This document shows positions 1 to 8,734 of a DNA stretch of 64,000 nt, one piece after another. The stretch spans positions 5,606,001 to 5,670,000 of the forward strand of contig NC_070567.1 of the NCBI RefSeq assembly GCF_026914185.1. Direction: 5' to 3'. This stretch comes from Puccinia triticina (taxonomy: Eukaryota > Basidiomycota > Pucciniomycetes > Pucciniales > Pucciniaceae). How positions within the stretch are numbered: position 1 is the stretch's first letter; every line of letters starts with the position of its first letter. Below the pieces are notes generated by a model. That model was not told where the DNA came from, did not search any database, and was given only the letters and a program-made list of their open reading frames with translations. A program made the translations under genes and the position numbers.

Positions 1-9
1 TATACTCGA

Positions 10-2523
10 ATGTCTTTTATTTTCTTTCTCAAAACTAAAACCAAAGAAGAAGTATTCAATGCAATACAATCATTTATAACACGTGCCGAAAGACATTGCG
101 ATCGTAAAGTGAAAATGATTACTTCGGATGGCGGTGGCGAATTCCTCAATTCCCTATTGATACCTTTCTGCGAAAGTCTCGGCATAGTTAAAAATACTAC
201 CGCACCATACACGCCCCAACAGAATGGTCTAGTTGAGCGCTTCATGAGGACCATTTCCACAAAAGCGAGGTGCCTACTTCTTCAGAGCGGTGTATCTAGT
301 CGTTACTGGAGCCTTGCATGCGATGCAGCAGTCTTCATCCAAAATCGAATCTTCAATAAATCTCGAAATGGACTTCCGGAATCAGCCTATGAGCTATGGT
401 ACGGACATAAGCCTAATCTCAATTACATTAGGACGTTCGGTTGTCTAGCATACATTCATAATCGAAAAACGCAAATGGAGAACAAATTCAGTCCGACCTC
501 CAGAAAAGGCTTCCTGGTCGGTTTTGACGAATTCAATCGTAACTACATGATCTTTGATTACGAAAGCCAGAGAATTTTGGTTACCCACGACGTGACTTTT
601 GACAAGAACACCTTCCCTGAAAAGGGGGAAGATGGGGACGAAAGCTTCATTATTGAGGACGATAGGATTGTCCTAGAACCCAAGGAACCGGACGTCAATC
701 CACCTCTCATTCGGGACAATGAGGATGAATCGGAATCTGATGATGAACTACTTCCTAATATTGCACCAATGCCAACCACAATCAAAGTGATTCCTCCGAA
801 ACCGCCGATCAATCATCCTGACAACCCGAACTATGTCCGCCGATCTACTCGGATTGGTCAAATGCCCAAGCGATCCTACTTGACGTTGAATCAAAACCAA
901 TGCCACAATGCTGAGATAGTGGATCCGAAGTATGAGCCAAAACGCTTCAAGGATATCTTCAAGTCAACATTCAAAGGAAGATGGCTTGAAGCATGCAATA
1001 AGGAACTCGAAGGAATGCGCAACAAAAAAGTCTACAGTCTCACAGCCCGTCCGAAGAATCGGAAAGTCATCAAAGGCAGATGGGTATTTAAGGTCAAGAC
1101 TCTCCCAGACGGAAATATCTCAAAATATAAAGCGCGGTTCGTCGCAAAAGGATATACGCAGGAGGAAGGTATAGACTACGACCAAACGTTCTCTCCAACA
1201 GGAAAACCGTCGTCCCTGCGCATGATCATCGCACTAGCCACCAAGAACAACTGGATTATTGAACAGATGGACGCTGTCGCGGCGTTTCTGAACAGTGACC
1301 TCGATGAGGAGATCTATATGGAACAGCCAGAAGGTTTTAATGAAGGCAATGATGATCAAGTCTGGCGTTTGCACAAATCGATCTACGGACTCAAACAATC
1401 GGCAAGGCTCTGGCACATTGAAGTTGAGAAATACCTCAAAACTATCGGTTTCATCAAGACGGAGGCGGATTCCTGTGTATTCTACCGCTTTCGAAATGGT
1501 AAACAGAGCATACTCTACCTACATGTTGATGATATGATAATCACCGGTGATGAGATCTCAACAGTAAAGGGCGAAATCAAAGAAAAATGGGCGATGGAGG
1601 ATCTGGGGATAGCTAAATTTGCGGTGGGTATCGAAATTGAACGGGACGTACACGGAAACTATTCTCTTCATCAAAAAGGAATGATCTTGAATGTATTGGA
1701 GCGTTTTGACATGGCCAACTGTCGACCAGCAAGCACCCCTTTTGGTTATAACGTCAAGCTAATTAAATCTACCGACGAAGAATCAAAACTCTTCATTGAA
1801 CGGAATCAACGGTACCGCAAGGCGGTCGGCTCTTTGATGTACATCGCAATATGCACACGTCCGGACATCAGTTTTGCCGTCGGCGTATTGTCTAGATTCC
1901 TGGAGAAGCCGAACCAAAAACACTGGGATTCTTTTCTACACGTTCTCCGTTACTTAAAATCCTCAATCAATTACAGGATCACTTACCAAGCTCACCGAGG
2001 AGAAGATCTATCTGCCAACCCAGGTTGGAATTTTCCCAAAATGGCCAGTGACGCGGACTGGGCTGGCGATCGATCTACCCTGCGCTCAACGACAGGCTAC
2101 GTTTTCAAGTTCATGGAGGGCGCAATCAGCTGGCGCAGTCGTTTACAGCCGACTGTTGCACTATCATCAACTGAGGCGGAGTATAGAGCAATAACTGAAG
2201 CCGGCCAAGAAGCTTTATGGCTCATGAAGTTAATGAAAGAGTTACGAATTCAAATCAAGACCCCGCTGGAAATGGTATGCAACAACCTTAGTGCCATTCA
2301 TTTGGCCCAAAACCCGGTACACCACGGCCGTGTTAAACATGTTTCCATCGAACACCACTGGATCCGCGAACACGTGCAAGATGGGACTTTTAAAATGAAG
2401 CACGTATACACTTCCAACATGGTGGCCGACATCCTCACCAAAAATCTAGGCAAGGCTCCGTTCTCAAAATTCCGACACATGATTGGTTTGAAGGATGCAG
2501 TTCGAATTGAGGGGGACTGTTGA
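10..2523 (+). CDS. Ty1/Copia polyprotein, C-terminal part (integrase to RNase H), cut by window edge
   Basis: Open frame of at least 837 codons that continues upstream past base 1, so the given start is not a real start. Order seen: integrase core with the second acidic residue in TSDGGGEF and the Glu in NGLVERF; Copia reverse transcriptase (FVAKGYTQEEGIDY, then catalytic YLHVDDM); RNase H (ASDADWAGD, LSSTEAEY, C-terminal VADILTKNLG). The first integrase Asp lies outside the window. No stop or frameshift is visible and the motifs shown are intact, so this copy may be young. A polypurine tract (about 2507-2517) and a TG-starting LTR follow directly. Gag and protease are not in the window. It differs clearly from the two minus-strand Copia copies downstream. 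Confidence 0.93.
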   Translation: MSFIFFLKTKTKEEVFNAIQSFITRAERHCDRKVKMITSDGGGEFLNSLLIPFCESLGIVKNTTAPYTPQQNGLVERFMRTISTKARCLLLQSGVSSRYWSLACDAAVFIQNRIFNKSRNGLPESAYELWYGHKPNLNYIRTFGCLAYIHNRKTQMENKFSPTSRKGFLVGFDEFNRNYMIFDYESQRILVTHDVTFDKNTFPEKGEDGDESFIIEDDRIVLEPKEPDVNPPLIRDNEDESESDDELLPNIAPMPTTIKVIPPKPPINHPDNPNYVRRSTRIGQMPKRSYLTLNQNQCHNAEIVDPKYEPKRFKDIFKSTFKGRWLEACNKELEGMRNKKVYSLTARPKNRKVIKGRWVFKVKTLPDGNISKYKARFVAKGYTQEEGIDYDQTFSPTGKPSSLRMIIALATKNNWIIEQMDAVAAFLNSDLDEEIYMEQPEGFNEGNDDQVWRLHKSIYGLKQSARLWHIEVEKYLKTIGFIKTEADSCVFYRFRNGKQSILYLHVDDMIITGDEISTVKGEIKEKWAMEDLGIAKFAVGIEIERDVHGNYSLHQKGMILNVLERFDMANCRPASTPFGYNVKLIKSTDEESKLFIERNQRYRKAVGSLMYIAICTRPDISFAVGVLSRFLEKPNQKHWDSFLHVLRYLKSSINYRITYQAHRGEDLSANPGWNFPKMASDADWAGDRSTLRSTTGYVFKFMEGAISWRSRLQPTVALSSTEAEYRAITEAGQEALWLMKLMKELRIQIKTPLEMVCNNLSAIHLAQNPVHHGRVKHVSIEHHWIREHVQDGTFKMKHVYTSNMVADILTKNLGKAPFSKFRHMIGLKDAVRIEGDC

Positions 2524-2726
2524 AGTTTATGCATCTCGGCCAAATACAAACTTCCAATTATGCATACGCAGTAATGAAACTTCAATTCTCACTCGCATCC
2601 AAAGCATAACCATCCTTAACCTAACCTAATCAAGATTCCCCCGGCAACAAAACAAATCACTCCGCCCGAGCTTGCTGGTTTCTTCTTCACGCGTTTACAT
2701 CCTATTAACCCGTGAAGAAGAGACTA

Positions 2727-2833
2727 GTAAGTAATTCTCAATCATCACCCAAACAACACCGATCAACAAAACAAACTAACAACCATCTCATTCTTTTTCT
2801 TCTTTCTCTCACCATCAATCAAAATGTACATAG
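2727..2833 (+). other. Intron 1 of the LTR leader
   Basis: 107 bp, donor GTAAGT, acceptor ACATAG, CTAAC-type branch site near 2776 and a T/C-rich stretch before the acceptor. It is supported by a perfect flanking copy at 3092-3278 in which exactly these bases are absent (agacta joins aacatt at 3129/3130). Confidence 0.85.
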
Positions 2834-2912
2834 AACATTATCTCCTTACGCGTCCTTCACCCGAACCCCACAAAACCAAAAACCCAAATCATATCATCCT
2901 GCGCAATCGCAG

Positions 2913-2996
2913 GTAGGCCATTATCTTTTATCTTTTTATATTGCTCTTCAATCCTTCTAACTATCTATGTTTATCTTCTTTTCTTCTTTTTATCAG
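2913..2996 (+). other. Intron 2 of the LTR leader
   Basis: 84 bp, donor GTAGGC, acceptor TATCAG, branch-like CTAAC near 2957, T-rich before the acceptor. In the second copy cgcag joins gtgtgttatt directly at 3208/3209, precisely removing this interval. Confidence 0.85.
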
Positions 2997-3091
2997 GTGT
3001 GTTATTGAGAGTTGTCGTCGTCGTTGCTGCTAGAGTTGTCTAACATAAGAAACTTGTTCCACTAAGGTTAGTTAGAAGAAATAAAATCTTA

Positions 3092-3348
3092 ACGCGTTTA
3101 CATCCTATTAACCCGTGAAGAAGAGACTAAACATTATCTCCTTACGCGTCCTTCACCCGAACCCCACAAAACCAAAAACCCAAATCATATCATCCTGCGC
3201 AATCGCAGGTGTGTTATTGAGAGTTGTCGTCGTCGTTGCTGCTAGAGTTGTCTAACATAAGAAACTTGTTCCACTAAGGTGTGTTATTGAGAGTTGTCGT
3301 CGTCGTTGCTGCTAGAGTTGTCTAACATAAGAAACTTGTTCCACTAAG
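3092..3348 (+). repeat. Intron-less (spliced) copy of the LTR leader plus an extra exon unit
   Basis: Exon A (2689-2726), exon B (2834-2912) and exon C (2997-3066) recur here contiguously as 3092-3129, 3130-3208 and 3209-3278, with no mismatch that I could find over about 187 nt. Exon C is then repeated once more (3279-3348). A 24-bp spacer (3067-3091) separates the intron-bearing and intron-less copies. The arrangement is what reverse transcription of a spliced leader would give. Confidence 0.85.
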
Positions 3349-3360
3349 TTTTTATTGCCA

Positions 3361-4482
3361 TCGTGCTACGATCTCCTGAGCCAATTCTATCTAAAGTTTA
3401 CAAGAGACAGACTTCCAAGCGGAGCTGAATTGATCTATCATAGCAGGTATGGGAGCAGCTGAAGGCAATTGCGGGCTTGGGTCTGTTGAACGACGATAGC
3501 CAGAGTTGATGAGAGGAGCTACGAGGTCAGAAGAAGTACTAGCTATTTGATCATAGACGTTGCGGCACTCCCTTGCTTTGGAGGAATTTTCAAGGAGGCG
3601 GGTACCCGGATAAGTCATATCACCCGCCATACGCTTGTGTAGAGCATGGCGGGCGAGTGAGGAAGGGGAATGAGCGACACATAGAAATAGGAATGCAAAG
3701 GGCAAAAGGATCATCGTGGCAAAGAACAATGTCAACAGGGGATGATTGTTGGTATGACTGTTGATTTGGGTTAGCTGGAGGGGACGAGGGAATTCCCCGA
3801 CTGCAACGGCGGGACGCGGGAATTGGAGGACTTCCCGTCGCAATCTGGGAGCAATCTGAGAGCCTCCCAGAGTCTCAAAGCCTAAATTTCCCTGCAAAAT
3901 TTGGCTCAGATCTGGGTCTGGAAGGGGTTCCCAGATTGACGGGAAGTCCTCCATTCGGTGTTCCATCTGATGTGGCAGGAAGTGGCCAATACATGAATGG
4001 AGCTGATTCCCAAGGCAAGATCCGCCGACATCCGTTGTACCACCTAAAACAAAAACAAAACTAAAGTTTCCGGTCTGTTTCATACGGAAGCACTGGACCG
4101 ACACCAATCGCGCCAACAATTTCTGACATCCAATTCGGTTTCCGACTTCGAGTTTCACCTTTGGTATCCAAACATGCTGAAGTGACTGAAGTAATGAGAA
4201 TGGTAATGCAGATGGGAGAAACAGACTCTGCAGTCTGTTTCCCTACCTAAATACGGTCTCGGGGCCGGGCGAGTGTCACATGCCGTAACCTAACAGGTTA
4301 GGTTACAACAGATGCCAGTCGGACTTCCCATGCCGGCATCTGTACAGATTTTCTAAACACATAACCCAAAACTACAAAACTTCGGGGTGTTGCCTTGATG
4401 GCCCGCCCACCATGTCAACCCGCATCAAAGTCAGCCTCTTGGCAGGTCCTCTATGGCAAGAATTCAGACAGGGACCTCATAC
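3361..4482. other. Non-coding stretch with one MITE; no gene recognised
   Basis: A 255-codon minus-strand frame (3391-4158) runs through the MITE at 3825-3952 and shows no family motif, so I do not call it a gene. A short palindrome (gtaacctaacaggttaggttac-like) lies near 4276. Sequences resembling ccaatcgcgccaa occur at about 4110 and 4750 and may mark remnants of one old LTR element. Confidence 0.4.
3825..3952. mobile_element. MITE, GGAGGACTTCC family, copy 1
   Basis: 128 bp with inverted ends GGAGGACTTCCCGTC / GACGGGAAGTCCTCC extending into CAATCTGGGA. It is flanked on both sides by ATT (3822-3824 and 3953-3955). The same ends and the same ATT flanks recur at 38068-38223 and 54211-54370. 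Confidence 0.8.
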
Positions 4483-4485
4483 ATT

Positions 4486-4666
4486 TATGGTGTTCAAAGT
4501 TGGTTTGCATAATTTTATGCATGCATAAATCATAAAATCATAAAATCTTTTTTGCAGGGGATATGACTGTCTGATTATGTGATACAAAATTTCCTCACCA
4601 AAATATTTTTATGATTTTTTGATTTATGCATGCATAAAATTATGCAAACCAACTTTGAACACCATA
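4486..4666. mobile_element. MITE, TATGGTGTTC family, copy 1
   Basis: 181 bp; inverted ends TATGGTGTTCAAAGTTGG / CCAACTTTGAACACCATA continue through a palindromic ATGCATGCAT block, so the inverted repeat is over 40 bp each side. ATT flanks both ends (4483-4485, 4667-4669). It is nearly identical in sequence and identical in length to 48083-48263. Confidence 0.85.
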
Positions 4667-4669
4667 ATT

Positions 4670-5011
4670 CTCACCACAGATAGCCATGCCGGTAAGCTAC
4701 GGAAGCCCACAGGGGTCATATTTCGCGCCAACCTCAAATCGTGCCAATCGCGCCAATACCTGACACACTTCTGAAAAAACATTGTACACGCAGACTACAA
4801 ACAGTACATGTCATAACCTAGTTGCAACAGGTTTGGACATGCAACTCCACAGATGTACATATACCATCTTCGTGATTGGGCCAGGATGAATGGTGAAGAG
4901 GGATCCTGGCAGGGAATTCCCGATAACTCTTAACGCTTACAATTTCAAAGATTGCTCCGAACGGATGCTCTCAAAGCCAGGAGTAATTAAATACATCCTC
5001 AATTGGGTCGC
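4670..5011. other. Intergenic, nothing recognised
   Basis: Contains another occurrence of ccaatcgcgccaa (about 4750) and a region near 4805-4860 with short inverted matches. No open frame with a recognisable family. Confidence 0.4.
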
Positions 5012-5014
5012 TTA

Positions 5015-5891
5015 GGCCCCAATTATAAACAAAATTTCAAGTTATATTTTGAAAGTATTTGAAGAGAATTTCGAAATGGAAATGAAATCAAAATGAAAGA
5101 TTTTTGATTTCAAAATCCTCTCGTAAAAACTTCAAACAACAGGGTGCACATATAAACAATTGTGCATCCCTGAGCAAGTAGCCTGCCGGAGTGGGCAGGC
5201 AGGGGCGATATGTCTGTGACACGGGCAAGCTGGATAGAATACAGCTTGCCTGTTCAGCCTTGGCTGTCTGAACCAAAAAAGAACCCACACACCTCGCCAC
5301 ACCTTGCCAGGCCAACACGCACACGATGATCCCCCTCCCAATGATTGACTCAACAAATCAGCTCCTCGCCACTTGGCTTTGGAACAAGCAGAATAACGTG
5401 TTTGGATCATCTGCGGCAAGATCGTAGCCGTATTGACGTGCGTTTTGTCCCGTGGTCCCGCCGCCGAGGGCAGGATCATATTGCCCCTGGTGGTCCCGGG
5501 CTGCCTGGAGGTGTTCGTAAGGGTAGGCCATCTGTTTTTTTCTCAGTGGGTGCAATCGTGCAATCTGGTATATTGCACAATTGCAGCAGCAGTTTTTTTC
5601 ATGTGCCAGCCAACCCCCGCCCGGTGAACTCTGCCGACCCAATACAGCCATTAAATGGGGGGGGGGGGGGGGGCGGTCTGAGGCACCAGTGGCCTGGCAA
5701 CCATACAGGCATACTGCCTGTTCAAAATTTTGATTCCTTGGATTTTGAGATTCTGGAATCTTGAACACCCCTCCCAGGTGTGTTTGAAGAGATTTGGGAT
5801 TATTTTGAAATGAAAAGAACTCAAAACGAAGTTGGTTTTGATTTCAAAACAATTTCAAAATAATCTCAAAATTCCGTTTATAATTGGGGCC
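5015..5891. mobile_element. Non-autonomous DNA element with GGCCCC ends, TSD TTA
   Basis: 877 bp. Perfect 16-bp inverted ends GGCCCCAATTATAAAC / GTTTATAATTGGGGCC, followed by looser A/T-rich inverted similarity. TTA is duplicated (5012-5014, 5892-5894). A 3-bp TWA duplication with GG-starting ends fits PIF/Harbinger-type elements. The interior has only overlapping antisense frames and a run of 17 G (5657-5673); no transposase is present. Confidence 0.75.
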
Positions 5892-6154
5892 TTAGACTCT
5901 TGGACCAATCCAAGAGCCACTTTTGGTCCTTGGACCAATCTACTTTGCGTGCAATCCTTGCATTTCCCCCATATTGTACTATGTAGCACGTTACAGATAG
6001 CAACTTGAAGCAAAACATTTGCAGTTGGCTGGTATACTAATGAAACCCGTAGCAAGCAGTGTGTGTCAGGTGTGATTTATAACAACTTCTTCTGTTATAA
6101 ATTCCAGACATCTATTGGGCAGAGGAGGACACTTGCTCCTCCCCAGCATCAGTC

Positions 6155-6742
6155 ATGCCCACCTGTCCAAAGTGCCAAAGGTGTGCCAGCGGCGCCCTAA
6201 CCTTCTCCTGGTGTTCTAAGTGCCTAAAAGGCACAGGAAGCCAAGACAAATCTGAAGCTTCTTCACACAATACACCATCATTTGTGAACAGTTTTGATAG
6301 CCAACCTACCTCCCATAGTTGTCCAAAGAAAAAGCCTACCTCTAGCTCTATTTGTCCTCTTTCAGACTCCACAAGCTCCTCCAGTCAACCACCAGTTGGA
6401 TCTAAAGAATACTTCCCAAGTGCAATCACTGCTAAGAGAAAAAAACCCTCAGCTGCTCCTTACCCCAAAAAGAAAACAACCACGGCCGCCCTCAAGGAGA
6501 AAAAATTTGCACCACCCCCCAACATTTGACTCATTGACTGCTGATTGGTCCTGTACAAAGGAAAAAAGCCTGCAAACAATCTGTTACTATTCAATATCAA
6601 ACAAACGGTTGATGTCAACAACCCCAACCTGTTTGAAGAATTACGGGCTCAACTCTTGATTAGATTCACTCCAGAGATTCTCCAGAAACTCTTGCTAGAT
6701 AGACTACCGCGTCATGCTAAAAAAAATGTTTCAATGAAATAG
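6155..6742 (+). pseudogene. Unrecognised basic, Ser/Pro/Lys-rich reading, broken
   Basis: A 124-codon frame begins with a Cys-rich segment (CPKCQRCASG, then CSKC) followed by a Ser/Lys/Pro-rich tail. It stops at 6527-6529 and again at about 6542, then continues open in the same frame to 6742. The paired Cys motif could be a small zinc-binding unit but I recognise no family. The 3' end runs into the LTR at 6735. It may be a chance frame or a transposon remnant. Confidence 0.25.
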
Positions 6743-7002
6743 GTCAGGAAGGACAGAGCGCAGAAAAGTATTAGTTCATTGCAATATGAAGAAAAGAAAG
6801 AGAGAGAAAAGGAAAGACACCAACCTAGGTCAGGAAGGACAGAGCGCGGAAAGAGTGAAGAAGAGGATTTCCGTGCCTGCCTCCCTGGCCTAGACTACAT
6901 ACAAGCTGAGATGTCACACACTGTGACATGAGAGGTGAAAGGAAACAAGAAAAGGAAAACACAGACAGATGGAAGCATAAATAAGAAAACAACACCTCAA
7001 CA
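6735..7002 (-). repeat. 3' LTR of the outer (old) Copia element
   Basis: TG (6735) to CA (7002), followed by a C-rich run (7003-7009) that is the polypurine tract on the minus strand. The layout and the adjoining cccccccttgctg match the young Copia LTR end at 8464. An internal direct repeat (aggtcaggaaggacagagcgc at about 6741 and 6829) mirrors the repeated block in the young LTR. The partner LTR is missing. Confidence 0.6.
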
Positions 7003-7197
7003 CCCCCCCTTGCTGACAACCTGGCTGAAAGAAAGGAAAAAAAGGATAAGAAAAGAAAATTGAAGAAGGGAAAATTGGAAGGTGGAATGTGAAGGATGAT
7101 GGGGCTAGGAGAAATCAGACTAGACCAAAAGAGGACCGTTGAGATTCAAAGTTGATTTGGGGGAGGGGTTTTGGAGACATGGCTATTTGATCCATTG

Positions 7198-7586
7198 GCT
7201 TTAAACCAAAGATGAATTTGCCATTATCTTTGGTTTGGAACCGATGGGAGGGCGGAGCTGGATGGAGCTGGGAGGAGCTGTGTCAGAACCGCGGAAAACA
7301 AGGTTACCACACGCTTCTGACCAGTATTGCCCAAGTTTTTTTTTTCATATCCCCCCTAACCCCTAATCCCTAAAATGGGGGATGGGGACAGGGGGGATTG
7401 AACCAGCAACCTGCCTATTACCTGGTTTGCAGCAGAGCTGCAAACCACTAGGCTATGAAACATTTTCTGCGTGGGGCTGTTTGGGGGAATTTATTACCCA
7501 GGCCAGCTCCAATCAGCTCCATCCAGCTCTGCCCTCCCATCGGTTCCAAACCAAAAATAATGGTGAATTTATCTTTGGTTTAAAGC
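7198..7586. mobile_element. Foldback element with about 90-110 bp inverted ends and a tRNA-like core
   Basis: Left arm from 7198 and right arm ending at 7586 are inverted copies (GCTTTAAACCAAAGAT..., then GGTTTGGAACCGATGGGAGG and AGCTGGATGGAGCTG) with a few mismatches. I see no convincing target duplication. It sits at the C-terminal end of the outer Copia RNase H. The loop contains the tRNA-like unit at 7392-7463. Confidence 0.65.
7392..7463 (-). repeat. tRNA-derived SINE head (RNA polymerase III A and B boxes)
   Basis: On the minus strand: TAGCCTAGTGG (A box, 7445-7455), an anticodon-arm-like TTTGCAG/CTGCAAA stem, and GGTTCAATCCC (B box, 7394-7404), at tRNA-like spacing. The last 16 bases, GTTGCTGGTTCAATCC, recur in the tRNA-like unit at 46762. 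Stem pairing is imperfect, so I favour a SINE or tRNA pseudogene over a functional tRNA. Confidence 0.5.
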
Positions 7587-7589
7587 GGA

Positions 7590-7883
7590 AGAATTGGATT
7601 GACACAGGTGGGGTTTTGTTAGCATATCCGCCAACATATCCTTGGTGGAGACATGGAGAACCACCAGGCGTTGAGCTTCAACGCATTCCCGCGCAAAATG
7701 GTACCGGGCGTGGATTTGTTTTGTCCTGGAGTGGTGTTTGGGGTTTTTCGCGAGTGCCTCGGCGCCTGCATTGTTGAAGTGGAGCGGAAGAGCTGAATTA
7801 GGACAAAGGCGAAGCTCGGAAAGCATGTATCGGAGCCAGAGGCCTTCCTTGCACAAGTCAGACATGGCCTTGTACTCAGCCTC
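7590..7883 (-). pseudogene. Outer Copia RNase H, C-terminal piece
   Basis: Reads AEYKAMSDLCKEGLW ... KNPKHHSRTKQIHARYHF ... STKDMLADMLTKP. It continues directly from SSTE at 14316 once the 7884-14315 insertion and one copy of the CTC duplication are ignored. This defines the insertion point between Glu and Ala of the SSTE-AEY motif. Confidence 0.8.
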
Positions 7884-8142
7884 CACTGTGAAAAAAACTC
7901 GAGAAATCGGTGTCAGTTGACATGTGATGTCTTTGATATTACTTTGATTTGTACAAGGGTTCTTCCCTGTTCCTTCCCTGTTGAGTCCACGAGTCTTCCA
8001 GACTCGCTCAGCATGGCCTGGTGCTAAGCCCACCAGATCTGTGCAGCTCAGTCATTAGTGCTCATGACTGCGCCCCCTAAGAAGTCCTCAGCTGGGACAA
8101 GGGTCAAGTATTCCCCCTTGTTGACCACTGTACACAACAGTG

Positions 8143-8464
8143 TGATGAGCGGGACAGGGTCTAGAGACAGCGGGCACGAGACGCCGGTGAGTGATGATGA
8201 TGTGGAAGGATAATTGCACGTCAGACACAAAGAAAAGAGAAAAGACAAGAGAAGAGAGAATGAAGACTATACCTAGAGACAGCGGGCACGAGACGCCGGT
8301 GAGTGATGATGATGTGGAAGGATGAGGGAAAAGTCCTTCCACACCCGCTGTCTCAGGTGAACTAGCTACAAGCTGTGACATCTGAGTGAACTGAGAGTGA
8401 TATGTATGTAGCACACGCAACAAAGAAAAATAAAGATGAAAGATATAAACCTGTAATCTTAACA
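8143..8464 (-). repeat. 3' LTR of the young Copia element
   Basis: 322 bp, contains an internal direct repeat of a roughly 50-bp block (gagacagcgggcacgagacg...). It lacks a 20-bp purine-rich unit present in the other LTR. The polypurine tract lies immediately after 8464 (C-run on the plus strand). Confidence 0.92.
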
Positions 8465-8734
8465 CCCCCCCTTGCTGCATACATACATGAAAAAAAAGAA
8501 TAAAAGCCAAGATAAAGAAGATGAGAGAGTAAAATAGGTAAGATGAGAGAATAGAATAGGTGGTTCAAGGAAAGAGGAAAAGAAAGAAAAAAAAAGGAAA
8601 AGAAAGGGTGGATATGGGAGAAGATAGGAGGAGATAGAGAAAGAGTGAAGAGGGGGAAGTGGATGGGAGGAGATAGAGAGAATAGGGGTTTACGGGACAA
8701 TACCAAATAATAGGCGGTGTTTTTCAAGAGCAAC

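Larger units (their letters stand above)
2518..3360 (+). repeat. 3' LTR region of the first Copia element
   Basis: It begins with TGTTGAAG right after the purine-rich tract; the polyprotein stop codon (2521-2523) lies inside the first bases. The right end is uncertain because the other LTR is outside the window; 3360 (ending ...TTGCCA) is a guess. It contains an intron-bearing leader (2689-3066), an intron-less copy of the same leader (3092-3278) and an extra 70-bp unit (3279-3348). Confidence 0.6.

Noticed and set aside
3391..4158. 255-codon minus-strand frame
   Set aside because: It runs across the MITE at 3825-3952 and has no recognisable motif; most likely chance.
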